Positions 42,775 to 51,314 of a stretch of 64,000 bases of DNA are shown piece after piece. The stretch spans positions 1 to 64,000 of the forward strand of contig DATJYO010000062.1 in NCBI GenBank assembly GCA_035499555.1, read 5' to 3'. The notes under the pieces were generated by a model, which was given only the letters and a program-made list of their open reading frames with translations, was not told the origin of the DNA and searched no databases. Position 1 is the stretch's first letter; every line of letters starts with the position of its first letter. Origin of the DNA: Bog-159 sp035499555. GTDB taxonomy: Bacteria; Acidobacteriota; Terriglobia; Bryobacterales; Bryobacteraceae. Both the position numbers and the translations under genes were made by a program.

Positions 42775-43440
42775 TCACATCCAATACTGCCACTGGTTGC
42801 AGGCCAACACGTAAACGCCAAGCAGCGCATTGGTGACGGCGTGCGCCACCATGCAGTCCGCCAGGCTGCGGGTGCGCACCAGCCACCAGTTGTAAGCCAC
42901 GCCGGCGATCAGGCCCACATCCCAATAAGGACCGTGTTCGGAGGCGAAGAGCACCGCCACCGCCCAGAACGAGAACGACGTGTAACGGCCCATCGGCACA
43001 TTCTCGAAGTCCGGGTCGATCAGCCAGCGCATCAGCCAACCCCGCCAGAACAGCTCTTCCAGCACCGGCACCAGAACGGCGCTCTCCAGCATGCGGACCG
43101 CGATGAAAAACACATTCCGGCGGAGACCGGGCGGCAGCGAGCTTCGGGCCGCGCCCGTGACGGCGTTATGAAAAAGCCAGAATTCGCGATAGCGCGGCCA
43201 GACCAGATCGGGAGCGATCCAGACCGCCAGTACCGCGGCGCCCAGCAGCACCGACCGCGCCAGGTGGGAGGGATGCGCCGGCAGCACGCGGCGCGAGAAG
43301 ACCACGATCGCCGCCGCGACCAGCAGCAGGCGGGCCGGCGCCAGCCATTCCGGCGCGACAGGCAGCCAGCGCAATGCCACGAACGCGGCGAAGGGCGCGA
43401 CGTAGGAGACCACGGGCGGGAGGCGGCGGCGCGACGGCAA
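42775..43440 (-). CDS. CPBP-family intramembrane metalloprotease
   Basis: The 221-residue membrane protein has about six to seven hydrophobic segments. The catalytic EE-x3-R motif appears in LEELFWRGWLMRW (about residue 125), the second His in FASEHGPYWDVG and the third in MVAHAVTNALLG, the CPBP (CAAX-protease-like) signature. The RWLIDPDFENVPMG stretch recalls the subgroup linked with PEP-CTERM systems (TIGR03008). No exosortase is in this window. The start is TTG at 43440, 4 bases after the stop of the enolase-like gene. Confidence 0.82.
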   Translation of the reverse strand: MPSRRRLPPVVSYVAPFAAFVALRWLPVAPEWLAPARLLLVAAAIVVFSRRVLPAHPSHLARSVLLGAAVLAVWIAPDLVWPRYREFWLFHNAVTGAARSSLPPGLRRNVFFIAVRMLESAVLVPVLEELFWRGWLMRWLIDPDFENVPMGRYTSFSFWAVAVLFASEHGPYWDVGLIAGVAYNWWLVRTRSLADCMVAHAVTNALLGVYVLACNQWQYWM

Positions 43441-43444
43441 CGGA

Positions 43445-44659
43445 TCACTCCCAGTAACGCTCGCCCGCCGCGAGGTTGGCTTTTACCACATCGGCATTCA
43501 GATCCACTCCCAGGCCGGGTTTCTGCGGCACTGCGATGTATCCCTGGGCCACCAGCGGCTGATCATGCACCACCACGTCGTCCATCCAATTGCGGCGGCC
43601 GATCAAGGTTTCGGCAGCCAGAAAGTCGCGCACGGCGGCGGCCCACTGGACGCCGGCCATGGTGTTGAGCGCCGTCCCCGTGTTCCGCGCGGCCACGGGA
43701 AGACCGAACAGATCCGCCACGTCCGCTATCTTTTTCGATTGCAGCAACCCGCCCGCATTGCGCAAATCAAGCTGCACTACATCGCAGCCCCGGTTCACCG
43801 CGAAGTCTCTGAAGCTCAGGGCCCGGGTCAGACCGGCGCCCGTGCCGATCGGGACTTTGGATGACTGCGCCAGCCGGCTCCAATCGGATGAATAATCCGG
43901 CGGCAGCGGATCCTCCAGCAACAACGGCTTCACCGGCTCGATGGCCTCCGCCAGTTGAAGGGCCGAGCGCAGATCGTACGGCGGGTCGCAATGCACAATC
44001 AGATCGCAATCCCACCCGATGGCGTCGCGGCAGTATTCGAACGCCTGGCGGATCTCGCGCACCTGGCGCGAAGTGAGCACGCGATTGGCGGAGTCGCGCG
44101 CGTTATCCAGCTTGGCGGCCGGATGGGGCAGCGGCACCTTGTAAGCGGTCCAGCCCGCCGCATCCGCCTTCATTTTGTCCGCCCATTCATTGCAGTTGGC
44201 GCGATCCAGCATATTGCCGGGCCCTTCTTCGCGAAAGACCCGCACGCGATCGCGGTAGCTTCCTCCAAGCAGCGTGGCGACGGGTTGGCCGAGCAGCTTT
44301 CCGGCCAGGTCCCACAGCGCCATTTCAATGGCGCTGATGGCTCGCGGCAGCGTGTTCGCCGAGCCGTTGACGCGGCTGCCGAGTCCGTTGTACAGCGTCT
44401 CGATCTCCAGGGGATCCTTGCCGACAAAGTATCCCCGTAGTTCGAGCACGCCGGCCTTCACGCCGACGCCGGGCGTGCCGTATCCCTCCCCGATCCCGTA
44501 CACGCCGGCATCCGTCATGACCTTGACCAGGGTATACGTATGCGGGCCCGCCAGCACCATCGCGCGGATATCGGAAATGCGCGCGCGCCCGCGCTCGGGA
44601 GCCGCCAGGGCATCGAACGCAGCCAGCGACGCGGCCATGAACAAGCGGCGCGAGAGCAT
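43445..44659 (-). CDS. Enolase-superfamily protein with exported leader and degenerate active site
   Basis: The 404-residue protein has a leader with SRRLFMAASLAAFDALAA (twin-arginine-like). The N-terminal capping domain and C-terminal barrel of the mandelate racemase/muconate-lactonizing group are clear: GVYGIGEGYGTPG, AISAIEMALWDLAGKLLGQP, Asp in IVHCD and Glu in LLLEDPLPP as the first two metal ligands. The third ligand region reads PIGTGAGL, where a Glu is expected after the Gly, and the late catalytic His loop reads AARNTGTAL. It may bind but not turn over canonical acid sugars, or act by other residues. It is likely co-transcribed with the CPBP gene. Confidence 0.82.
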   Translation of the reverse strand: MLSRRLFMAASLAAFDALAAPERGRARISDIRAMVLAGPHTYTLVKVMTDAGVYGIGEGYGTPGVGVKAGVLELRGYFVGKDPLEIETLYNGLGSRVNGSANTLPRAISAIEMALWDLAGKLLGQPVATLLGGSYRDRVRVFREEGPGNMLDRANCNEWADKMKADAAGWTAYKVPLPHPAAKLDNARDSANRVLTSRQVREIRQAFEYCRDAIGWDCDLIVHCDPPYDLRSALQLAEAIEPVKPLLLEDPLPPDYSSDWSRLAQSSKVPIGTGAGLTRALSFRDFAVNRGCDVVQLDLRNAGGLLQSKKIADVADLFGLPVAARNTGTALNTMAGVQWAAAVRDFLAAETLIGRRNWMDDVVVHDQPLVAQGYIAVPQKPGLGVDLNADVVKANLAAGERYWE

Positions 44660-44668
44660 AGATTGCCG

Positions 44669-44679
44669 ATTCTAGCAGG
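44669..44679 (-). promoter_or_regulatory. Extended -10 promoter for the enolase-like gene
   Basis: On the minus strand, CCTGCTAGAAT contains TGC-TAGAAT, a TG-extended -10. The predicted start lies only a few bases before the ATG at 44659, so the message would be leaderless or nearly so. The identical 11-mer occurs upstream of the lipoprotein gene at 55375-55385. Confidence 0.45.
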
Positions 44680-44725
44680 ATACGGGCGGCGGCCTGCCGG
44701 CCCTCCGTTATGATATCCTCACCCA

Positions 44726-46042
44726 GTGCGCCGGAGCTTGTGGTCTTCGCTGGCCGTCCTGTTCGCCATCAACATTCTGAATTTCTACGACCGCCAGGTG
44801 CTGGGCGCTCTGCTGGAGCCCGTCCGCAAGGAGTTCCATCTTTCCGACACGCAGTTGGGAGCGCTGGGGACACTGCCCATCGTGCTGTACGCTCTGCTCG
44901 GGGTACCCCTGGGACGCCTGGCGGATGCGGGGAGCCGCAAGCGCCTGCTCGCCGCCGGTGTGGCCGTGTGGGCCTCGCTCACCGGCTTTGGCGCGGTGGC
45001 CAGGAGCTACCTGCTCCTGCTGGTCTCACGCCTGGGGGTCTATGCCGGCGAAGCCGCTTGCGCGCCCACGGCCACCAGTTGGATCGGCGACCTGTTTCCG
45101 GCCCAACAACGTTCCCGCGCCCTGGCGATCTTCATGCTCGGCGTGCCCATCGGCGGCGCGCTCAGCTATGCCATCAGCGGACCCGTAGCACAGGCGTGGG
45201 GTTGGCGCGCCGCCCTGGTGGTGGCGGCGGTGCCCGCGGCGCTGCTGATTCCGGTACTGCTGCGCCTGGATGAGCCGGCACGCGGCGCCAGCGAAGCGCG
45301 GCCCGCCACACCGGCAGTTTCGCCAGACGCACGGTCTATTCTGCGGATCCCGACAATGTGGTGGATCATTGCTTCCGGCGCGTTCGTCAATTTCAATCTT
45401 TATGCCCTGGCGACCTTCTTTCCCGCGTTCCTCACGCGCTACCATGGCTTGTCGGTAGCCGCGGCGGGCTTGTGGGCCGGCCTGGGTTACGGCGCCGCGG
45501 GCATTGCCGGCGGCCTGGCGGCCGGCTCCTGGGGCGACCGGGTGATTCACAAGCGCCCCGACGGGCGCTTGCTTTCCGCCGCCTTGGCCGCCTTGGCAGC
45601 GGCGCCCCTGGCGTTATTCGGCACCGCCCAACGGCCGGGCAGCGCGGCGGCCTCGATTGCGCTGATCATGGCCGCTTATGGCTTATTGAACATGTACTAC
45701 GGCCTGGTATATTCTTCGATTCACGATATCGTGGCGCCCACCCTGCGCGGCACCGCCATGGCGGTTTATTTCATGGCGATGTACCTGTGCGGCGCCTCGT
45801 TCGGTCCGCTGGTCACCGGACGGCTCAGCGACTACCTGGCGCGCCGGGCCGCCGAAGCGGCCGGGAGCGTAGCCATCGGCGAAGCGGCACGCGCCACCGG
45901 CCTGCACCAGGCCATGTACGTGATACCGGTGCTGTCGGTCGCGCTGGCGCTGGTGCTGTACGCGGGCTCGCGAACCGTGGTGGCGGATATGGCCCGCCGC
46001 GATTCCCATGCCGCGCGCACCGCGGCCCAGTTCGCATCATGA
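44726..46042 (+). CDS. MFS transporter, spinster/hexuronate-like
   Basis: The 438-residue protein has twelve predicted membrane segments. Motif A of the major facilitator superfamily is GRLADAGSRKRLL (about residues 60-72), and the first helix has NILNFYDRQVLGAL, typical of the spinster-like and anion:cation symporter branches. The GTG start at 44726 follows a TATGAT (44709-44714) that could be the -10 box. The substrate is not known. The stop overlaps the phosphoesterase ATG. Confidence 0.88.
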   Translation: MRRSLWSSLAVLFAINILNFYDRQVLGALLEPVRKEFHLSDTQLGALGTLPIVLYALLGVPLGRLADAGSRKRLLAAGVAVWASLTGFGAVARSYLLLLVSRLGVYAGEAACAPTATSWIGDLFPAQQRSRALAIFMLGVPIGGALSYAISGPVAQAWGWRAALVVAAVPAALLIPVLLRLDEPARGASEARPATPAVSPDARSILRIPTMWWIIASGAFVNFNLYALATFFPAFLTRYHGLSVAAAGLWAGLGYGAAGIAGGLAAGSWGDRVIHKRPDGRLLSAALAALAAAPLALFGTAQRPGSAAASIALIMAAYGLLNMYYGLVYSSIHDIVAPTLRGTAMAVYFMAMYLCGASFGPLVTGRLSDYLARRAAEAAGSVAIGEAARATGLHQAMYVIPVLSVALALVLYAGSRTVVADMARRDSHAARTAAQFAS

Positions 46043-46638
46043 AGATACTGATTTTCTCGGACATCCACGGCGATCTCGCGGCTCTCAAACGGCTCCTGGA
46101 GATCGAAGCGGATTACTATGTGGCCGCCGGCGACCTGGTGAGTTTCGGACGAGGACTCGACCGCTGCGGCGAGATTCTGCGCCGCCGCGCCGGACAAATG
46201 TACGTTCTGCCCGGCAATCACGAAAGTGCGTCCCAGATCGCGGATTTGTGCCGCGATTTCGGACTGCACGATTTCCACGAACAGCATGCCCGCTGGGGAG
46301 GCCATCACGTCGCCGGCCTGGGTTACTCCAGTCCCACGCCATTCAATACACCCGGCGAATATACGGAACCTCAGTTAGCCCGGAAACTCAACCAGTTCGC
46401 GGGACTGTCGCCGTTAGTATTGATCTGTCATTGCCCGCCGCGCGACACCGTGCTGGACCAGGTTCGTCCCGGCCTGCACGCCGGATCCACAGCCGTGCGC
46501 GACTTCCTGCTCCGCGAGCAGCCGGATTACTTCTTTTGTGGTCACATCCACGAAGCCGGCGGTGTAACTGCAAAGATCGGCCGCACACACGCTATGAACG
46601 TGGGCAAGCAAGGCTACTTACTCGACTTGGCGGAATGA
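46039..46638 (+). CDS. Calcineurin-like metallophosphoesterase
   Basis: The ATG at 46039 overlaps the MFS stop (4 bases) and gives 199 residues. All blocks of the binuclear metal site are present: FSDIHGD (Asp8, His10), AAGDLV, GNHES, CHCPP and GHIHEAGG. The size and the absence of a signal peptide suggest a cytosolic enzyme acting on a phosphomonoester or cyclic nucleotide; the substrate is unknown. Coupling to the transporter hints at a shared substrate route. Confidence 0.9.
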   Translation: MKILIFSDIHGDLAALKRLLEIEADYYVAAGDLVSFGRGLDRCGEILRRRAGQMYVLPGNHESASQIADLCRDFGLHDFHEQHARWGGHHVAGLGYSSPTPFNTPGEYTEPQLARKLNQFAGLSPLVLICHCPPRDTVLDQVRPGLHAGSTAVRDFLLREQPDYFFCGHIHEAGGVTAKIGRTHAMNVGKQGYLLDLAE

Positions 46639-46653
46639 TCTTATCGTGCCCGC

Positions 46654-48018
46654 TTACACGGCGTCCGAGATACTGGTGAATGAGAAGTCGTGCGCCACGA
46701 TGGGCGGCGCGATCATACCCTGGCCCTCGCCGCCGCGCACGCGTACCGGTTTCCCCAGGGCCACCGTGTTCTTCAGCATCTCCACGGGACTCTGGTTGAA
46801 GCGGAAATTCATCACCGGCTCGGTGACTTTGCCTTTCTCGATCAGGAACAAGCCATCGCGCGTCAGTCCGGTCACTTGCGCGGTATGCGGATTGACGACT
46901 CGGATATACCAGAAGCGGGTCACTAACAATCCGCGATCCACGGAAGCAATCAGGTCCGCCAGGCTCTTGTCACTGCCTTCGAGAACCAGCCGGTTCGGAA
47001 ATGGAGTCGGCTGCTTGCCGGCCTTGGCGGCATAGTAGCGGTCATAGAAAAGATTCTTCACGACCCCGTTTTCGATCCAGGTCATGCGTTCGGCCGGCAG
47101 GCCACCGCCGGCGCCGCCACCGCCGAATCCGAAGCCAAAGCCGCCCCCGCCCCAAGGCAGCGAGGAATAGAGCGGATCAAACGGATCGGACCGCAAGGTG
47201 ATGAATTCCGGAAACAGCTTCTCACCCGCCAGCGTGCCGCCGCCTTTCTTACTCAGAAAACTGCGCCCTTCTTCGGCGGCGCGGGCCTGCATGCCGAAAC
47301 CCATCAACTGGATGAGATCGCCGGTGGCGGTCGGCTCCAGCACCACCGTGTACTTACCAGGGTCGAGCCGCCTGGGTTGATTCCAGCGGCGGCACTTGTC
47401 GATGGCAGTCTTGCCGACCTCTTCGCCGCTGATGGTCTCGATACGCACCGCCGGATGGGAGGCCCAGCCCGAGCTCGATCCGGCGGCATTGCGGACAGTG
47501 GTGGAGAGGTACGCGTCCGTGACCCGGCCATAGCCGAAGTTGCCCTGCTTATTGGCGACGGCCGCAGTCTCGGCCGATCGCTCGAAGAATCCCGCCGCGA
47601 CCAGGTCGCCGGCCTTGGCGCCATCCATGATCGCGCGGATATGCGGAATCATGACCTGGTTACGCGCGCCGGCGGTGGTCGCCGCGAAGTTCTCTTCGCT
47701 GGGGTATTTCTGTTTGGCGAGGGGCGGCATGCGCTCCGGGTTGGGCGGTGCGATCTCCGCCAGTTCTTCAGTGCGCTTCACGGCTTCGCGCAGGGAATGA
47801 TCGTCGAACTCATCCACGCGCGTGGAACCCGTCTTGCCATCGCGCACGGAGGTGATCGACATGGACTGCACCACCGTGAAGCCGGACGTGGTCACCTCGT
47901 TCAGCGCGAAGCGGATGAAGGCATTCTCCGAGCTGGCGAGGCTGACGTCGCATTCCGGGAAACTGGAAAACGAAAGCACCTTGTCGGTGATTCTCTGGGC
48001 CTGTTCCTTGGTAAGCAT
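46654..48018 (-). CDS. pmbA: TldE/PmbA-like metalloprotease-associated subunit
   Basis: The 454-residue product is a homologue of TldE (PmbA), which with TldD forms a heteromeric zinc protease maturing peptides such as microcin B17. It lacks the HExxxH motif, as TldE subunits do. Recognisable segments are TTVRNAAGSSSGW and KYTVVLEPTATGDLIQLMG. An unusual glycine-rich loop (GGGGFGFGFGGGGAGGG, about residues 290-306) is inserted. It is encoded 3 bases downstream of tldD. Unlike the TldD product it has no signal sequence that I can see. Confidence 0.82.
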   Translation of the reverse strand: MLTKEQAQRITDKVLSFSSFPECDVSLASSENAFIRFALNEVTTSGFTVVQSMSITSVRDGKTGSTRVDEFDDHSLREAVKRTEELAEIAPPNPERMPPLAKQKYPSEENFAATTAGARNQVMIPHIRAIMDGAKAGDLVAAGFFERSAETAAVANKQGNFGYGRVTDAYLSTTVRNAAGSSSGWASHPAVRIETISGEEVGKTAIDKCRRWNQPRRLDPGKYTVVLEPTATGDLIQLMGFGMQARAAEEGRSFLSKKGGGTLAGEKLFPEFITLRSDPFDPLYSSLPWGGGGFGFGFGGGGAGGGLPAERMTWIENGVVKNLFYDRYYAAKAGKQPTPFPNRLVLEGSDKSLADLIASVDRGLLVTRFWYIRVVNPHTAQVTGLTRDGLFLIEKGKVTEPVMNFRFNQSPVEMLKNTVALGKPVRVRGGEGQGMIAPPIVAHDFSFTSISDAV

Positions 48019-48021
48019 TTG

Positions 48022-49593
48022 TTAATCCGTTTGAATGACATTCACCTGCCGGAAGCGCGCCGGCGAGCAGCCGTGGCTCACCGAATTGATCTGCTCCGGT
48101 TCGCCTTTGCCATCGTTGGGCGCGCCCCATTGCTGCCAATAGGCCGGCCCCGCGATCATGTCGCAGGACTGCCAGAAATCCGTGGTGCGCGATTGATAGG
48201 CCACCCGCGACAGCATGCCCTGTTTCTTGCCGTGTTTGATTTCCCAGAAGGCGTCGCCGCCGAACTGGAAGTTATAGCGCTGCTGGTCGATGGAGAAGCT
48301 GCCGTCGCCATCGATCAGGATGCCGTCGTCCACGCCCGCGATGAGATCGTCGAGGGTGGTGCCTTCCTTGCCGGCTTCCAGCCACACGTTGGGCATGCGC
48401 TGGAACGGCACGCTGGACCAGTTATCGGCGTAGCAACAGCCGCGCGATTCGTGCTCGCCGATCAGGTGCGCCTGATCGCGAATGGTCTGGTAGTGTTTGA
48501 AGATCCCTTTCTCGATGATGGGAAACCGGGTGGCCTTCACGCCGTCGTCGTCGTATCCGGTGGTGGCCAGGCCGCGGGCATTGGTGCGGTCGCCGAATAT
48601 ATTCATGAGGTCGCTGCCGACGCGGTAGTTGCCCATCTTTTCGGTGGTCAGAAAGCTGGTGCCGGCGAAGTTAGCCTCAAAGCCGAGCGCGCGGTCCAGT
48701 TCGGTGGAGTGGCCGATGCTCTCGTGGATCGTGAGCCAGAGATGGCTGGGCATCAGCACCAGGTCTTTCTTGCCGGGCGACACAGGCGGCGCATGGAGAT
48801 GCTCGATCACCTCTTCGCGGATGCGTTGCGCGTTCTCCACCAGGTTCATCAGCGGCACGTATTCGTACCCGGCGGTCACCTGCTGCGGCTGGTAGCGGCG
48901 CGATATGGAAAGCCCGCGCTTGAAGTCCACCGCCGAGGCGTTCACCATGGCGTAAGTCTGCAGGTTGAGCTGCTGGATGGAAGAGCCGGCGGAAGAGGCG
49001 AAATACTTGTCCTCGGAGCGGAACGACAGGTTGCAGGCCGCCGCGAACACGCCCTGTTTCTTTTTGACCTCGGCCGCCGCCGAGCGGATCAGTTCCAGCT
49101 TTTCGGCGATGGGCACGGTGAACGGATCGCGCTCGTGGGGCGTCTGCCAGCGGGTGCGATACACCGGCACGGGCGCCAGTTCCACCGGCTTGGCCTTGAG
49201 CGCGGCGTTGGCGCGCGCCACCGCCACCGCTTCGCCGATCATCCGCGCGATCTCCTCCTGGTTGACGAACGGCGAGGCCGCGAAGCCCCAGGCGCCGTCG
49301 GCGATCACGCGCACGCCGAAACCGAATGAGCCGCCGTCGTTGATCACCGGCACTTCGAGCGTTTTGGCGGTACCGCGCTCGGGGTTCAGTCTTACGGTGA
49401 GAAACTGCTGGCGGTAACGGGTGATGCGTATGTCGGCGTAAGATGCTTTCAGCTTCTTGGCCTCCCGCAACGCCGCCGCGCCGTGGTTCTCCAACTCGGG
49501 GTTCGGCTTGCTGGAACCTTCGTTGGCTGCGAAGAGGCGGGCGGCCAGGGCCGCGGCTGTGCCGGATTGCACGAATGCGCGTCTGGTAAGCAT
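48022..49593 (-). CDS. tldD: TldD-like metalloprotease with twin-arginine leader
   Basis: From ATG 49593 the product has 523 residues; the frame runs upstream but has no support there. Residues 3-25 (MLTRRAFVQSGTAAALAARL) look like a Tat leader. The zinc motif HESIGH is at about residue 305, followed by STELDRALGFEANFAGTSF, as in TldD; the conserved C-terminal DGDGSFSIDQQRYNFQFGG region is also present. E. coli TldD is cytosolic, so an exported copy paired with a leaderless TldE is noteworthy. Probably a peptide-degrading enzyme. Confidence 0.85.
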   Translation of the reverse strand: MLTRRAFVQSGTAAALAARLFAANEGSSKPNPELENHGAAALREAKKLKASYADIRITRYRQQFLTVRLNPERGTAKTLEVPVINDGGSFGFGVRVIADGAWGFAASPFVNQEEIARMIGEAVAVARANAALKAKPVELAPVPVYRTRWQTPHERDPFTVPIAEKLELIRSAAAEVKKKQGVFAAACNLSFRSEDKYFASSAGSSIQQLNLQTYAMVNASAVDFKRGLSISRRYQPQQVTAGYEYVPLMNLVENAQRIREEVIEHLHAPPVSPGKKDLVLMPSHLWLTIHESIGHSTELDRALGFEANFAGTSFLTTEKMGNYRVGSDLMNIFGDRTNARGLATTGYDDDGVKATRFPIIEKGIFKHYQTIRDQAHLIGEHESRGCCYADNWSSVPFQRMPNVWLEAGKEGTTLDDLIAGVDDGILIDGDGSFSIDQQRYNFQFGGDAFWEIKHGKKQGMLSRVAYQSRTTDFWQSCDMIAGPAYWQQWGAPNDGKGEPEQINSVSHGCSPARFRQVNVIQTD

Positions 49594-49637
49594 TGGGTGT
49601 CCCCTATCTGAAATTCTGAGTATACAACCGGCGGTGG

Positions 49638-49924
49638 CTATTGCATGGCTTTGGCCGTGACTGCCGCCCACTGGATCGGGTTGCCGGTATTGCCGGGCAG
49701 TGTGTTGCAGTCTTCCCGGTCCGCCACACCGCCAATATTAGAGTATTCACCGGCCAGGGCACGGATGGTTTTAGACACCGTGCCGATGGGAACGTAGCCA
49801 CTGCCGTCGGAGGGATTGGCAACCCGGCTAAGTTGGCGCCGCCCCACAGCGCCCGTGCCAAGTAACCCAAGTGGAATGCGGCCGCCATCACGCCGGTGAC
49901 GAACGGCTGGTTAGCCGCGGGGTA
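49638..49924 (-). pseudogene. Fragment of an exported-type protein, frameshifted
   Basis: Two overlapping minus-strand frames join as one sensible protein end. From 49924 the frame reads YPAANQPFVTGVMAAAF and on to WGGANLA; then, after a shift of one base near AACTTAGCCGGG (about 49826-49837), another frame reads RVANPSDGSGYVPIGTVSK and ends NPIQWAAVTAKAMQ at 49638. No complete frame remains and the 5' part is missing, cut by the end of the next gene. I read this as the decayed 3' end of a gene I cannot name; a sequencing error would explain only the shift, not the missing start. Confidence 0.5.
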
Positions 49925-49941
49925 TCAAATAGCCGACCGGG

Positions 49942-50865
49942 TTAAAGCGCCATCAGTATCCGTTCTACCCGGTCAATCTCCGCGAGGACCGCGGATATAC
50001 CGCCGTGCGCCAAGGCGTTATTGAAGCCCATGAAGTCCGGCTGGGCGGGAATAAGGGCCTTGGCATCGCTTTCGGAAGATACTTTGGCTAAATCAAACCG
50101 CAGTTTCTGAATCTTAGCCAGGAAATCCTTCTTGCGCGCCAGGATCTTCGCATGGACACGGTCGGCGTGCAGGCCGAATGGAGACGAGCCGATGAGTTGA
50201 GCGTAATCGAGGCGGATGTCCGCGCGCGAAATATCGGAAGGCGCCAATGCCTCCGCCCTCAGGACGATCGGCGTTGTTTGTGACAACGGGGACGGGCGGA
50301 TGGTCCGATCTTCAGAATAGACCAGCGTGGCCGTCTGCCCGCTTACCGTACGGAGGTTGACAGTCAGCGTCAGGTAAGCGAGAGGTTGTTCGGGACCGTC
50401 GAATTTGAGAGTTATGGAGTGAAAGACCCTACCGGCTACATCGGCCTCGGCACCAACCAGACGGAGCGGACTTCCGGCGGAGTTCACGAACTCGATCAGG
50501 ATACCCCCGGCATGCTGGTCGATGGGAGCCGCCGCCTCACGCTCGATGGGCCCATTGCCCGAAGTGCAGTTGCTATCGTTGCACGTCATCGATTCACAAT
50601 GGAGGCACGCGCAGGCCTTCTTCTGCGTGACTGGATCGGTCTGGCAGCACTCTGCGCAAACCTGCAGTCCGCAGGATCCCTGCTGGCCGCTGCAGATTGC
50701 GGTCAAGGAACCGCAGTTTCCAGGCGGCACGGGCACTTTAAGCGCGCAGCATGTGCAACTCAGTACCCACGCGCCGCTATTACACTTACCACAGTCAATT
50801 GAAAAAGGACCGGTGGACTGCGCTTGGCCACAGCCATTGCTCTGGCCGCATGGGCCCATCTGCAC
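49942..50865 (-). CDS. Cysteine-rich protein of unknown function, probably frameshifted at its 5' end
   Basis: The frame gives 307 residues from GTG 50865. Residues 5-100 are exceptionally cysteine-rich (more than 20 Cys, with CAECCQ and CACLHCESMTC), followed by a beta-rich domain (about 115-225) and a helical C-terminus. GTG 50865 has no ribosome-binding site. A convincing signal peptide starting MNVIPVTKANGAKLLALVAL lies immediately upstream in another frame (ATG 50954), and the main frame stays open upstream of GTG (LHYDPPYGQVQMGPCG). A one-base shift would join them into a single exported protein. Confidence 0.6.
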   Translation of the reverse strand: MQMGPCGQSNGCGQAQSTGPFSIDCGKCNSGAWVLSCTCCALKVPVPPGNCGSLTAICSGQQGSCGLQVCAECCQTDPVTQKKACACLHCESMTCNDSNCTSGNGPIEREAAAPIDQHAGGILIEFVNSAGSPLRLVGAEADVAGRVFHSITLKFDGPEQPLAYLTLTVNLRTVSGQTATLVYSEDRTIRPSPLSQTTPIVLRAEALAPSDISRADIRLDYAQLIGSSPFGLHADRVHAKILARKKDFLAKIQKLRFDLAKVSSESDAKALIPAQPDFMGFNNALAHGGISAVLAEIDRVERILMAL

Positions 50866-50870
50866 TTGTC

Positions 50871-50954
50871 CATAGGGCGGGTCATAGTGCAGAGCAGGGC
50901 AACCAACGCCAGCAACTTAGCCCCGTTAGCCTTGGTTACGGGTATTACGTTCAT
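50871..50954 (-). other. Signal peptide of the cysteine-rich protein, in a shifted frame
   Basis: From ATG 50954 the minus strand encodes a Lys-containing n-region, a 10-residue hydrophobic core (LLALVALLC) and a polar end: a standard signal peptide. In this frame the sequence then becomes low-quality, whereas the neighbouring frame continues into the cysteine-rich protein. Loss or gain of a single base between about 50880 and 50920 would restore one continuous frame. Confidence 0.5.
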
Positions 50955-51314
50955 GGATGTAGAATACGGCAAACAGTAACTTCGGTCAAGAGCCAAGTAA
51001 GACGCCAAGACGCAGGTGTGCATAGGAGGATGTAAATGTCGACAGATCTAACAACCTCCGCTGTCGAAGATCGCAACGGCTCTCCAATATTGCGTTTGTA
51101 AGATGACGGCAATATGGAGGTTAAAGTTACTTCGCTTTAATTCAGACTAAGTTTATGAGGCTGACTTTTTGATCTTGGAATGAGGGCCGGACCCGGAGGG
51201 TCCTGGTGGTGAGTGCCGCATGCGGCGAGACCGATCGCGCGATTAGCGTCCTCCCCCGGCGTAGTAATCTGAGATTCGGTGCACTAAGTCGCAGGAGAAT
51301 GGAGGACTATTGAC
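50955..51314. other. 360-base gene-free stretch with clustered inverted repeats
   Basis: No open frame here is convincing, and the base composition is more A+T rich than its surroundings up to about 51180. Inverted repeats are dense: 51082-51093 with 51109-51119 (11 pairs, one bulge), 51121-51126 with 51135-51140 (8-base loop), 51189-51194 with 51198-51203 (GGA loop), a perfect 12-base palindrome at 51215-51226, and a perfect 10-base palindrome at 51234-51243. The stretch follows the end of the phosphohexomutase operon and precedes the cysteine-rich gene, so it may contain terminator, promoter or a structured RNA. Confidence 0.5.

Noticed and set aside
49641..49865. 74-codon + strand frame after tldD
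   Set aside because: It is antisense to the more protein-like frames of the pseudogene and lacks a ribosome-binding site.
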